A stretch of 25,997 bases of DNA from Albidovulum sp. (GCA_030837785.1 JAUQYA010000155.1:1-25997), one strand, 5' to 3'; shown: positions 15,742-22,999, numbered from the stretch's first letter. A program made the numbers and translations. Notes: generated by a model not told the origin, from the letters alone.

Positions 15742-15790
15742 TCTCTGGATCATCAATATCCTGACGGTCCGGAATGCCGATTTCCAGAGA
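15742..15790. promoter_or_regulatory. Candidate LysR-type operator between betC and its regulator
   Basis: The 82-base divergent gap contains a perfect 8-bp inverted repeat, TCTCTGGA at 15742-15749 and TCCAGAGA at 15783-15790, spaced 41 bases centre to centre. LysR-type regulators bind paired sites in exactly this kind of divergent promoter. The right arm lies next to the purine-rich ribosome site of the regulator gene, which would also suit autoregulation. A longer betC start at 15753 would place part of the left arm inside the gene. Confidence 0.35.
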
Positions 15791-15799
15791 AAAGGCGCA

Positions 15800-16714
15800 A
15801 TGGCGGATATAAGCGACAGTTATGCGTTCCTGCGCCGCCACGCGGCCGAACTCGTGGCCTTCGCGGTGGTGGCGCGGCAGCGGCAGGTGTCTTCGGCCGC
15901 GCCCATCCTGCGGCTCTCGCAGCCCGGTCTCAGCCAGCGGATCAGGCATCTGGAGGACAGTGTCGGCACCACCCTTTTCGAACGCTCCGGTCGCGGCGTG
16001 GCGCTGACGCCGGCCGGGGCGGGGCTGCTGGCGCGGATCGAGCCGCATCTTGCCCCGATCGCCGAGGCGCTTGCCGATCTCCGCCGGCAGCGGAACGGTC
16101 CCGAAGTGCTGATCGCGGTGGACTATGCCTTCGCCGCCTTCTGGATCATGCCGCGCCTCGCGGCGCTTGGCGATGCGACCGGGGCCGTGCCGATCTCGAT
16201 CCTCGCCTCGCAGACGCCTTCGGCGACGCTCTCGGCCCATCCCGATCTGGTGGTCCGGATGGGCGCGCCGGACCCCTCATCCGGGGCGGAGACCCGGCTC
16301 TTCGGCGAACGGGTGAGTGCGGTCGCAAGCCCGGGCTTCCTGCGTCGCCACGCCGGCGCGACCACGCCCGGCGATCTGACCGGAATGCCGCTTCTCAGCC
16401 TCAGCGGCGCCGGCCCCTGGTTCGACTGGGAAAGCTGGTTTCGCCACTTCGGCATGACGCCGGAGGGCGGGCTGAGGAAGACGAGTTTCAACACCTACGA
16501 TCTGGTGGTGCAGGCCGCGGTCGCCGGGCACGGGATCGCGCTCGGCTGGCACGGGCTGATTGACGACAAGCTCGGGGAAGGCGCGCTGGTGCCGGTCCTG
16601 CCGCATGTCGCCGAAAGCCCGCGGGGCTATTTCATCGCGCTGCCGCGAAAGCCCGCCTCCGAGGCGGCGCGGCGCGTCCTCGAATGGATCGTGGCGGCCG
16701 CAGGGGGAAGTTGA
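15800..16714 (+). CDS. LysR-type regulator of choline sulfate use
   Basis: The 304-residue LysR-family protein has an N-terminal winged helix-turn-helix (FAVVARQRQVSSAAPILRLS and QPGLSQRIRHLEDSVGTTLF, about residues 21-60). A substrate-binding domain follows with GHGIALGWHGLI near the end. It diverges from betC, the standard arrangement for the choline-sulfate-utilisation transcription factor family (a TIGRFAM-level family I recall for this gene pair). It probably senses choline sulfate or choline and activates betC. I start it at 15800, giving MADISDSYAFLRRH; longer in-frame forms back to 15644 would overlap betC. It is followed by a phosphodiesterase gene on the same strand after 107 bases. 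Confidence 0.9.
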   Translation: MADISDSYAFLRRHAAELVAFAVVARQRQVSSAAPILRLSQPGLSQRIRHLEDSVGTTLFERSGRGVALTPAGAGLLARIEPHLAPIAEALADLRRQRNGPEVLIAVDYAFAAFWIMPRLAALGDATGAVPISILASQTPSATLSAHPDLVVRMGAPDPSSGAETRLFGERVSAVASPGFLRRHAGATTPGDLTGMPLLSLSGAGPWFDWESWFRHFGMTPEGGLRKTSFNTYDLVVQAAVAGHGIALGWHGLIDDKLGEGALVPVLPHVAESPRGYFIALPRKPASEAARRVLEWIVAAAGGS

Positions 16715-16717
16715 GCG

Positions 16718-16775
16718 GCGTTCCCGTGCGGCCCGGACCGCGGGCGCTTGCGCTTTGGCGCAGCCTCGGGAACGC
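16718..16775 (+). other. Inverted repeat between the LysR gene and the phosphodiesterase gene
   Basis: GCGTTCCCG (16718-16726) and CGGGAACGC (16767-16775) form a perfect nine-pair stem closing a 40-base loop that itself contains GCGCTTGCGC and TTTGGCGCA runs. It begins four bases after the regulator's stop. It may end the regulator transcript or be a binding site for the next gene. No U tract follows. Confidence 0.35.
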
Positions 16776-16821
16776 TGCGCCGGAACGCGCGCTGATTCCG
16801 GCGCCAGGGGGCGGGACCGCG

Positions 16822-17655
16822 ATGAACTCCAGGATTCTCCTCATCATCCTCGACGGCGTGCCCCATGCCAACTGGCGCCGGCTCTTCGGCAACCTCGAGG
16901 GCTGGGTGGCGGCGGGCGAGGCGCGGGTCTGGCGGATGCGTTCGGTGCTGCCCTCGACCTCGGCCTCCTGCTATGCCTCGATCCACACCGGCGTGGCGCC
17001 GCAGGTGCATGGCGTCCTGTCGAACGAGACGATCTTCCGGGTGGCGCAGGCGGACGTCTTCTCCGCCGTCGCCGCGGCGGGCGGGCGGACCGGCGCGGTG
17101 GCGCATTCCTTCTGGTCGTCCTTCTTCCAGCGCCACCCGTTCGACCCGGTGCGCGACATCGAATACGACGAGCCCGGGGGTCCGATCCACCACGGCCGCT
17201 TCCACACCATGACCGGCTATGGCCACGACAACCAGATGACACCCTGCGACGCCGACCTCTTCGCCACGCTGACCATGCTCGCCGAACGGCACCGGCTCGA
17301 CTACGGCATGCTTCATACCTGCACGCTCGATTCGATGGGCCATCGCTACGGCCACGACTGCATCCAGATGGACAAGGCCTGCTTCCTCCTGGACGGGCAG
17401 CTCGCGGCCTTCCTTCCGCGCTGGCGGGCGGCGGGCTACGAGGTCATCGTCACCGCCGATCACGGCCAGTCGGTGCGCGGCCACCACGGCGGGGCCGGGG
17501 AAGACCAGCGTGATTTCGCGCTCTATTATTTCGGCGACGCGGCAGGGCCGGAGCCCGACAGGCTTCTCGACCAGCTTTCCCTCGCGCCGACGATCCTGAG
17601 CCGCCTCGGCGTGCCGGTGCCGGAGACGATGGCGGCGCCGCCGTTCCTCGGCTGA
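16822..17655 (+). CDS. Alkaline phosphatase superfamily phosphodiesterase/pyrophosphatase-like protein
   Basis: The 277-residue protein has the type I phosphodiesterase/nucleotide pyrophosphatase fold. The two-metal site can be followed: D11 in IILDGVPH, D170 and H174 in LDSMGHRYGH, D213-H214 in VTADHGQS, and a histidine in RGHHGG (221-222). The nucleophile position falls in LPSTSASCYASIHTG, where S47 aligns with the threonine usual in NPP enzymes. The asparagine that normally follows is replaced around C50. No signal peptide is seen, so it is likely cytoplasmic. I use the ATG at 16822; an earlier one at 16684 lies inside the LysR gene. Being next to betC and its regulator, it may act on a choline- or sulfate-related ester, but the substrate is unknown. 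Confidence 0.85.
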   Translation: MNSRILLIILDGVPHANWRRLFGNLEGWVAAGEARVWRMRSVLPSTSASCYASIHTGVAPQVHGVLSNETIFRVAQADVFSAVAAAGGRTGAVAHSFWSSFFQRHPFDPVRDIEYDEPGGPIHHGRFHTMTGYGHDNQMTPCDADLFATLTMLAERHRLDYGMLHTCTLDSMGHRYGHDCIQMDKACFLLDGQLAAFLPRWRAAGYEVIVTADHGQSVRGHHGGAGEDQRDFALYYFGDAAGPEPDRLLDQLSLAPTILSRLGVPVPETMAAPPFLG

Positions 17656-17664
17656 AGGCGCGCC

Positions 17665-18417
17665 TCAGCCCCGGTAGTCGGCGCCCTCGGCGTCCAGCAT
17701 CGCCCGGATCTCGGCCAGGAAGCGGCCGGCAAGGTCGGGATAGGCCTCCCATTCCCGGGCGGTCTTCTCGGCGATCTCGTCGGACAGCACCCGGAGCGGC
17801 TGGCCGGTCTGGAGCGCGCGGACATAGGTCTCGGCCGCGCGTTCGAAATAGTAGAGCCGGTTGAAGGTCTCGGCCACCGTCTCGCCGATCACCAGCACGC
17901 CGTGGTTGCCCATGATCATGGTGCGGACCTTCGGGTTTCTCAGAAGCCCGGCGCAGCGCGCGCCCTCTTCCTCGAAGGCCATGCCGCCATAGCTTGCGTC
18001 GACGACGTGGCGGCCGAAGAACATCGCGCTGTTCTGGTCGAGCGGCGGCAGGCGGCTGTCCTGAAGGCAGGCGAGCACGGTGGCGTGGATCGAATGCACA
18101 TGCATGACGCAGCGTGCATGCGGGCAGGCGCGGTGGATCGCCCCGTGCAGCCCCCAGGCCGTGGGGTCGGGCGCGTCGGGCCGGTCGAGCGTCGTGGCGT
18201 CGCCGGCGTCGAGGAGGAGGAGGTCGGTCGCCCTGATCCGGGCGAAATGCCGCCCGAAGGGGTTGATCAGGAACCGCGTGCCCTCGGGGTTGACGGCGAG
18301 GCTGAAGTGGTTCGCCACGCCCTCGTGCATCCCCTCGCGCGCGGTCCAGCGGAAGGCCGCGGCCAGGTCGGTGCGCTCCTCCATATGGGCGATGTTCGCC
18401 CGGCTCGCCTCGTTCAT
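17665..18417 (-). CDS. Class II aldolase/adducin-domain protein
   Basis: The 250-residue protein has the class II aldolase fold with the zinc ligands H106 and H108 (VMHVHSIHA) and H172 (MGNHGVLVIGET). The upstream motif GVANHFSLAV is also typical. The PSSE-like substrate loop of fuculose and ribulose phosphate aldolases is replaced by DPTAWGLHGAIH, as in the broad adducin-like subgroup whose reactions are mostly unknown. It ends nine bases from the phosphodiesterase gene, in convergent orientation. AGGGAGG lies eight bases before the ATG, and a perfect dyad, CCGGCCA-GTG-TGGCCGG (18435-18451), sits just upstream. It may be an aldolase, decarboxylase or epimerase; no substrate is indicated. Confidence 0.88.
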   Translation of the reverse strand: MNEASRANIAHMEERTDLAAAFRWTAREGMHEGVANHFSLAVNPEGTRFLINPFGRHFARIRATDLLLLDAGDATTLDRPDAPDPTAWGLHGAIHRACPHARCVMHVHSIHATVLACLQDSRLPPLDQNSAMFFGRHVVDASYGGMAFEEEGARCAGLLRNPKVRTMIMGNHGVLVIGETVAETFNRLYYFERAAETYVRALQTGQPLRVLSDEIAEKTAREWEAYPDLAGRFLAEIRAMLDAEGADYRG

Positions 18418-18434
18418 CGGTGCCCTCCCTTGTT

Positions 18435-18591
18435 CCGGCCAGTGTGGCCGGAGGCGGGGGCGGGGGTCAACGGCGATCAGGGGGGCGCTTGCAGGTCACC
18501 GCGCCCCTGCCACTTCGCCCGACCGCCCCCAGGGCTGGCGCACTGCGACCTTACCAGCAGAATGACAGTTGGGAGTGGTGGCACCATAAGG
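18435..18591 (-). promoter_or_regulatory. Leader and possible operators of the class II aldolase gene
   Basis: Upstream of the aldolase gene lies a stem CCGGCCA/TGGCCGG (18435-18441 and 18445-18451). Further away is a locally AT-richer patch (18540-18600) holding the 11-base dyad TGGTGGCACCA (18576-18586). The 280-base gap from 18418 to 18697 shows no convincing small gene. The patch is the likeliest promoter location for the minus-strand gene, but I cannot name a -35/-10 pair. Confidence 0.25.
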
Positions 18592-18697
18592 TGACCAAAC
18601 CCGGCGTCGTGCAGCGCCCGCCCGCGGCCGGTCGCCGCCCTCGGGTGCGCGGGGGGCGACGCCCATTCGGGAGGCGAAAGCGCCACCCGGCCGGCGG

Positions 18698-19315
18698 TCA
18701 GGCCGCCGCCGAGGGATGCAGCACCGGACGGTAGCCGGCGCGCAGCGCCTCGACTGTGGGACGGGGCGTCAGCACCTCCACAAGGCCCGAGGCCGGGCGG
18801 GGCAGGGGGCTGCCGTAGGCCCCGGGCGCCCAGGGCAGGAGCCGGTCGCCGAGGATCATCGCCGGGCCGTCATCGGTGCGCAGGAAGGCAAAGTCGGGCA
18901 GGCTCTCGACCGGGGCGGCGAAGGTGACCTTCGTGCCCCGCCGCGGCGCGATCCGGGCCGCGTGCAGCGCCCGGTCCATCTCGCGCGGGGCGGGCAGGCC
19001 CGCCCCTGTGGCCGTGGCCCAGGCGGCGCGGTAGCGGGCATAGGCCCCGCGCCGGCACTCGCCGCAGGGACGGTGCCCGGCGGCAAGGGCCACCGCCTCG
19101 TCGAGGAAGAACAACTCGGTATAGCGCCCCGGCGCCATCAGGTCGCGCCTGCGGCCCTTGAAGGCGGTGACGCAACAAACCCAGTTGCGGTGGCGAAACG
19201 GGATGAGGATCCGCCCCTCGCCGTCATGGAGGATGCCCCGGTTGCCCATGAAAAGCCCCCGCGCGGGGTCGGCGATGATCTCGCCCTCGGGGGTCACCCG
19301 GTTCCGGCGGGGCAT
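18698..19315 (-). CDS. Conserved protein of unknown function with a CxxC motif
   Basis: The 205-residue soluble protein is one I cannot assign to a functional family, although its opening (MPRRNRVTPEGEIIADPARG, then LFMGNRGILHD) has the look of a widely conserved hypothetical. Notable parts are RHRNWVCCVTAFKGRRR, ELFFLDEAVALAAGHRPCGECRR (a possible metal- or disulfide-forming CGEC) and FAFLRTDDGPAMILGDRLLPW. It contains many arginines and aromatic residues but no membrane segment or signal. I start it at 19315 because the ATG overlaps the stop of the upstream SDR by one base (TGATG), implying translational coupling. An earlier in-frame start would run into the SDR. The function remains unknown. 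Confidence 0.8.
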   Translation of the reverse strand: MPRRNRVTPEGEIIADPARGLFMGNRGILHDGEGRILIPFRHRNWVCCVTAFKGRRRDLMAPGRYTELFFLDEAVALAAGHRPCGECRRGAYARYRAAWATATGAGLPAPREMDRALHAARIAPRRGTKVTFAAPVESLPDFAFLRTDDGPAMILGDRLLPWAPGAYGSPLPRPASGLVEVLTPRPTVEALRAGYRPVLHPSAAA

Positions 19316-20058
19316 CAGCGCATCCTCAGCGCGCCGTCGAGCCGGATCACCTCGCCGTTCAGGTAGCCGCATTCGACGATGAAGGCGGCCAGGGCGGCAT
19401 ATTCCGCCGGATTGCCGAGGCGTCTGGGGAAGGTCACCTCGGCGGCGAGGCTCGCCTGGACCTCCTCGGGCAGGCCGCGCATCATCGGCGTGGCGAAGAT
19501 GCCGGGCGCGATGGCGCAGACCCGGATGCCGAGCCCGGCGAGGTCGCGCGCCGCCGGCAGCGTCAGCCCGACGATGCCGCCCTTCGACGCCGCATAGGCC
19601 GCCTGGCCCTTCTGGCCGTCGAAGGCGGCGATCGAGGCGGTGTTGACGATGACGCCGCGTTCGGGGCCGTCGTTCCCGGCCATCTCGGCCGCGGCGAGGC
19701 GCATCACGTTGAACGTGCCGGCGAGGTTGATGTCGAGGGTGCGGCGGAAGCTGTCCAGCCGGTGCGGCCCGTCGCGGCCGAGGATGCGTTCGCCGGTGGC
19801 GATGCCGGCGCAGTTCACCAGCACGTCGATCCGCCCCATCGCGCCCTTCGCGGCGGCGATCGCGCCGGCCACGGAGCCTTCGTCGGTCACGTCCACCGCC
19901 GCGAAGGCGGCGCCGATCCCGCGGGCGAAGCCCTCGCCATCAGGATCGCGGTCGAGGATGGTGACCGCCGCCCCCCGGGCGCGGAACGTCTCTGCCGTCG
20001 CCGCGCCGAGGCCGGAGGCCCCGCCGGTGATCACCGCTGCCGCCTGATCGAGTCGCAT
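19315..20058 (-). CDS. SDR oxidoreductase, 3-hydroxyacyl-CoA dehydrogenase type II (HSD10)-like
   Basis: The 247-residue classical SDR has TGGASGLG at 11-18, NCAG at 82-85, S142 and Y155-x3-K159. The stretch DGQKGQAAYAASKGGIVGLT and the following PAARDLAGLGIRVCAIAPGIF closely track type II 3-hydroxyacyl-CoA dehydrogenases (HSD10). These oxidise short 3-hydroxyacyl-CoA with NAD in beta-oxidation or branched-chain amino acid breakdown. I use the ATG at 20058, with GGAGG seven to eleven bases upstream; the longer in-frame form would add 49 residues from the promoter region. Its stop overlaps the next gene. A palindrome, TGAACGCATGTTCA, lies 33 bases upstream of the start. A general 3-oxoacyl reductase remains possible. 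Confidence 0.9.
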   Translation of the reverse strand: MRLDQAAAVITGGASGLGAATAETFRARGAAVTILDRDPDGEGFARGIGAAFAAVDVTDEGSVAGAIAAAKGAMGRIDVLVNCAGIATGERILGRDGPHRLDSFRRTLDINLAGTFNVMRLAAAEMAGNDGPERGVIVNTASIAAFDGQKGQAAYAASKGGIVGLTLPAARDLAGLGIRVCAIAPGIFATPMMRGLPEEVQASLAAEVTFPRRLGNPAEYAALAAFIVECGYLNGEVIRLDGALRMR

Positions 20059-20090
20059 TCTGCCCTCCTCCAGCTTCCGGTTCCACGAAT

Positions 20091-20104
20091 TGAACGCATG
20101 TTCA
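20091..20104. promoter_or_regulatory. Palindromic candidate operator upstream of the HSD10-like SDR
   Basis: TGAAC-GCAT-GTTCA is a perfect 5-bp dyad in an AT-rich patch about 33-46 bases before the SDR start, where a promoter of that minus-strand gene would lie. TetR- and MarR-type repressors of acyl-CoA metabolism use dyads of this size. No regulator gene is adjacent, so this is structural inference. Confidence 0.35.
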
Positions 20105-20246
20105 TAAACTAGCCGCGCCCCGGCCCGCTGTCCAGTCGGCGGAAGCCGGCCCACGACCGGCACCGCCCGGCCATTCTCCGCCCAGGATCGACCCGGGATC
20201 GGCACCCCGGAGGGAGCCTGCGCTCAAGCTTCCGTGAGCCCCCCTT

Positions 20247-20272
20247 GGAACCGGCCCGGCGCGGAACGAGTT
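20247..20272 (+). promoter_or_regulatory. Possible ECF-type promoter of the outer-membrane protein gene
   Basis: GGAAC (20247-20251), then 17 bases, then AGTT (20269-20272) is one base off the GGAAC-N16/17-CGTT pattern of alphaproteobacterial general-stress ECF promoters. It would give a 5' leader of roughly 85 bases, common for porin-like genes. One short match in GC-rich DNA is weak evidence, and EcfG is not universal in this order. Confidence 0.2.
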
Positions 20273-20363
20273 AATCCCCGGTGGGCATGACCCTTGCGGC
20301 GAGGATGTCGCATGCGCCCAAACAACTCGAACAGACGACCCGAGCAGAGACAAGGAGACTGAC

Positions 20364-20966
20364 ATGAACCTCTTCACCGGAACCGCCCTTGGCATCGCCC
20401 TTTCCGGCGCGCTTGTCGTGCCCGTGCTGGCCGGCGGTTATGCCCAACCCGTGGTCGAGGCCCCGGTGGCCGCGCCCGTCGCTGCCCCGATGCGCGCCGA
20501 CGGCGACTGGAACGGCGGCTATATCGGCGGCCAGCTCGGCTATGGCCGCGGCTCCAACGGCACGACCGACGACAACGGCGCGATCTACGGCATCCGCGGC
20601 GGCTTCGACTGGGATCTCGGCCAGTGGGTCGTCGGTGCCGGTCTCGACTGGGACAAGACCGAGATCGACCTCGGCACGCCCGGCGACTCGCTCGACAGCA
20701 TCGCCCGGCTGAAGCTGCGGGCGGGCTATGACCTCGGCCGGACGCTGATCTACGTCACCGGCGGCGCGGCCCGGGCCGAGGCGGACATCGCCGGGGTCGG
20801 CCATTCCGACAACGGCTGGTTCGCGGGCCTCGGCGTGGATTATGCGCTGAACGACCGCTGGACGCTCGGCGGCGAGGTGCTGCATAACCAGTTCGACGAT
20901 TTCGACAACACCGGCGCGGACCTCGACGCGACCACCGCGGCGGTGACGGTGGGCTTCCGGTTCTGA
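20364..20966 (+). CDS. Small outer-membrane beta-barrel protein (Omp25/31-like porin family)
   Basis: The 200-residue protein begins with a Sec signal peptide (MNLFTGTALGIALSG then ALVVPVLA, probable cut after A23). A short Ala/Pro/Val linker follows, then alternating aromatic/glycine strands starting WNGGYIGGQLGYGRG. Other strands include IYGIRGGFDWDLGQWVVGAG, LKLRAGYDLGRTLIYVTGG, NGWFAGLGVDYALNDRWTLG and the C-terminal AAVTVGFRF. A final phenylalanine is the classic BAM-recognition end. The size fits an eight-stranded barrel. It stands alone, with AGGAG upstream and a hairpin terminator 22 bases after the stop. The likely role is structural or adhesive; no enzyme motif is seen. Confidence 0.88.
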   Translation: MNLFTGTALGIALSGALVVPVLAGGYAQPVVEAPVAAPVAAPMRADGDWNGGYIGGQLGYGRGSNGTTDDNGAIYGIRGGFDWDLGQWVVGAGLDWDKTEIDLGTPGDSLDSIARLKLRAGYDLGRTLIYVTGGAARAEADIAGVGHSDNGWFAGLGVDYALNDRWTLGGEVLHNQFDDFDNTGADLDATTAAVTVGFRF

Positions 20967-20988
20967 TACCGGCAGTCTGACAGCAGGG

Positions 20989-21010
20989 CAGGGGGCCGCA
21001 AGGCCCCCTG
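20989..21010. terminator. Hairpin terminator between outer-membrane protein and TPM genes
   Basis: CAGGGGGCC (20989-20997) and GGCCCCCTG (21002-21010) form a perfect nine-pair stem closed by a GCAA tetraloop. TTCGG follows on the plus strand. It lies between two convergent genes and can serve both, although a long U tract is missing. Confidence 0.65.
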
Positions 21011-21031
21011 TTCGGCATTGGAGGCGTCCCC

Positions 21032-21994
21032 CTACCAGCGGCCGGTGGCCCCGCCGCCTGAGGACCGGCCGCCGCCGAAGCCGCCGCCATCCCTTTTGCC
21101 GGGCCCCGCCGCGCGGGCGATGCGAACCTCGCGGTCTTCGCGGAAGCCGCAATGGCGGCAGGTCGTGTGCGTCACTTCGCGCCGCTCCGTCTGCACCGCC
21201 TCCGTCTGCGCCGTCTCGGTCTGCGCCGTCTCCGTCTGCGCCGTCTCGGTCTGCGCCGTCTCGGTCTGCACCGCCTCCGCCTGCGCGGCCGCCCCGCTCA
21301 CCACCTCGCGCGTCCGCCTCAGGCCGAAGCGGCCGCAGGACGGGCAGCGGCGGAGTGCCTGCGACAGGTCCCCGAGCCGGCCTCCCAGCCGGCGGCGGAA
21401 GGCGAGCAGTCCCGCCCCCGCGGCGAAGATGGCGACGGGCAGCCAGCCCGGCAGGCGTCCGCGTTCGGGCGGCAGCGCCTCGGCGGGGAGCGTGGCCGCG
21501 TGGCGCCGCGCGATCCGCGCCATCACCTCGTCCGATCCGCTGACGATGCCCCGCGCCAGATTGCCCTCGCCGATGTCCGGCAGGAAGAATCGGCTGACGA
21601 TGTCCTGGGCCAGCACGTCGTAGCCCTGGTCGTAGGCGGCGCCGAGTTCCACCCGCATCTCGCGGTCCCGCGCCGCGACGAGCACCAGGATGCCGTCGTT
21701 GCGCGCCGCGTCGCCGATTCCCCAGGCGTTGAAAAGCCCGGTGGCGAAGGCCTCGATGGAGGCCGAGGGGGCATAGTCGCCGCGCGTGGCGATGGTGAGC
21801 ACGGTCATCTCGACGCCGGTTTCGGCCTTCAGGGCCTGAAGCTTCGACCGCAGCGCCTCCTCCTCCGGCGCAGGAAGCACCTCGGCGAGGTCGGTGACGA
21901 AGGGATCGGCGGGCGCGGGCCAGGGCTCGGCCCGCAAGGGGCCGCCGAGGATCGCCATCCAGAGGGCCAGGCAGGTGAAAAGCCGCCGCATCAT
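21032..21994 (-). CDS. TPM-domain (YgcG-like) membrane protein with repeat-expanded zinc ribbon
   Basis: The 320-residue protein has an N-terminal signal segment (RLFTCLALWMAILGGPLRA) and a TPM domain (about 33-160: DPFVTDLAEVLPAPEEEALR, RNDGILVLVAARDREMRVE). One transmembrane helix follows at about 183-199, then a zinc ribbon of CPSCG (C217, C220) and CRHCG (C279, C282). The end, GGGFGGGRSSGGGATGRW, is the usual TPM tail. Between the two zinc knuckles sit six pentapeptide repeats of the ETAQT/EAVQT type (residues 240-269). TPM proteins are linked to membrane protein or photosystem repair and to phosphatase-like folds; their exact role in non-phototrophs is unsettled. The start ATG overlaps the stop of the upstream PEP-mutase-like gene. 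A second ATG one codon later is equally possible. Confidence 0.87.
   Translation of the reverse strand: MMRRLFTCLALWMAILGGPLRAEPWPAPADPFVTDLAEVLPAPEEEALRSKLQALKAETGVEMTVLTIATRGDYAPSASIEAFATGLFNAWGIGDAARNDGILVLVAARDREMRVELGAAYDQGYDVLAQDIVSRFFLPDIGEGNLARGIVSGSDEVMARIARRHAATLPAEALPPERGRLPGWLPVAIFAAGAGLLAFRRRLGGRLGDLSQALRRCPSCGRFGLRRTREVVSGAAAQAEAVQTETAQTETAQTETAQTETAQTEAVQTERREVTHTTCRHCGFREDREVRIARAAGPGKRDGGGFGGGRSSGGGATGRW
21189..21278. repeat. 15-bp tandem repeat, six copies, inside the TPM gene
   Basis: Six contiguous 15-base units start at 21189, 21204, 21219, 21234, 21249 and 21264. The middle four are GTCTGCGCCGTCTCG/C, and the first and last are both GTCTGCACCGCCTCC. Read on the coding (minus) strand, each unit is five codons, so copy changes keep the frame. 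Near-identical units suggest recent expansion by slippage. Confidence 0.9.
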
Positions 21995-22830
21995 CCTTCC
22001 CCGAACCGCGAAAGGAGCGCATCGACCTCTGCCCCCGGCATTCCCCCGGTCAGGGGCAGGAAGGAGCCATCGCCGAACATCGCGCGGGCGGCATCGCGGA
22101 TCGCCCGGTGGGTGACGCGCGCGAGTGTTGCGCCGAGCGAGATGCGGGCGACGCCGAGGCGGGCGAAGTCGGCGCGCGCGAGCCGTGCGAAGGGCCCCGC
22201 CGCCAGCGCGTTCACCGGCACCGTCACCGCCGCGGTGATCCGGGCGAGGTCTTCCGGTGCGGGGGGAAGCGGAACGTAGACGCAATCCGCCCCCGCCGCG
22301 GCGAAGGCGCGGATGCGCGCCAGCGCCTCCTCCATGCCGTAGCGTCCCGTCATCGCCCCGTCCGCCCGGGCGACCAGGACGAAATCGCGCGGCAGCGCGC
22401 GTGCCGCGGCCGCGGCGGCGCGGATGCGCTCGACCGCGTGCGCGCGGTCATAGGCGCCATCGCCAGGCAGATCGGTATCCTCGATCGAGATGCCGGCAAG
22501 GCCCGCCTCGGCGGCAAGGCGGACGGTCTCGGCGCAGGTCTCGGGCGCCGGGCCGAAGCCATTCTCGAAATCACCCGAGACCGGCAGCGGCGTGGCCGCG
22601 ACGAGGTCGGCGGCATGCGAAAGCGCCTCGTCGCGGCTGACGGTGCCGCCGTCGGGGCGGCCGAGGGTAAAGGCATGGGCCGCCGAGGAGGTGGCGCGCG
22701 CCTCGGCGCCGAGGCCGGCGAGCATCCGCGCCGAGCCCCGGTCCCAGGCGTTGGCCAGGATGAACGGGGCGCCGGGGCGGTGCAGGGCGCGGAAGGCGGG
22801 GCCGGGATCGTGGCGCCTTGCGGCGGTCAT
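21991..22830 (-). CDS. Isocitrate lyase/PEP mutase superfamily protein
   Basis: The 279-residue TIM-barrel protein is of the PEP mutase/isocitrate lyase superfamily. The FILANAWDRGSARMLAGLG opening, the FTLGRPDGGTVSRDE segment, the metal-binding GDFENGFG (D87, E89) and GISIEDTD (E117, D118) are all visible. The KKCGH loop of true isocitrate lyase is absent, so it is not a glyoxylate-cycle enzyme. Relatives include oxaloacetate decarboxylases, carboxyPEP mutases and 2-methylisocitrate lyase-like proteins; most of this short subgroup are uncharacterised. I start it at 22830, six bases after an AGGAG; a longer form would extend 30 residues into the promoter region. The stop overlaps the TPM gene's start by four bases, an odd functional pairing. 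Confidence 0.87.
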   Translation of the reverse strand: MTAARRHDPGPAFRALHRPGAPFILANAWDRGSARMLAGLGAEARATSSAAHAFTLGRPDGGTVSRDEALSHAADLVAATPLPVSGDFENGFGPAPETCAETVRLAAEAGLAGISIEDTDLPGDGAYDRAHAVERIRAAAAAARALPRDFVLVARADGAMTGRYGMEEALARIRAFAAAGADCVYVPLPPAPEDLARITAAVTVPVNALAAGPFARLARADFARLGVARISLGATLARVTHRAIRDAARAMFGDGSFLPLTGGMPGAEVDALLSRFGEG

Positions 22831-22999
22831 GGCGGGCTCCTTCGGCGAAACTTCGGCAACAATCCCTGGTTGATCCGCGAAGATCGTTGCGATTTCTGGC
22901 AAAATGAACGCAATTATCACCGATTGCGGTCACGTTCTCCCTGTATAGCAGGCGCGTCGCGGGCCGAGTGATTCGCGTGGCTGGTGAGGAGAGTATTTC

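Larger units (their letters stand above)
20059..20363. other. Intergenic region between divergent SDR and outer-membrane protein genes
   Basis: These 305 bases separate two divergent genes and contain no convincing gene. On the SDR side is the dyad described separately (20091-20104), within an AT-richer patch TTCATAAACTAG. On the other side is a GGAAC-containing promoter candidate. A clear AGGAG ribosome site (20355-20359) precedes the outer-membrane protein ATG. The middle is GC-rich without visible structure of note. Confidence 0.6.

Noticed and set aside
15004..16563. 519-codon plus-strand frame across betC and the LysR gene
   Set aside because: Overlaps two recognisable genes and shows no domain.
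18576..18595. Sigma-54 promoter from TGGCAC
   Set aside because: The -12 TTGC element is missing at the required distance on either strand.
21189..21278. CRISPR-like array
   Set aside because: The 15-bp units are contiguous without spacers and code for pentapeptides in a real protein.
20271..22022. 583-codon minus-strand frame
   Set aside because: It crosses the outer-membrane protein gene and runs in a wrong frame through the TPM gene; composition is shadow-like.
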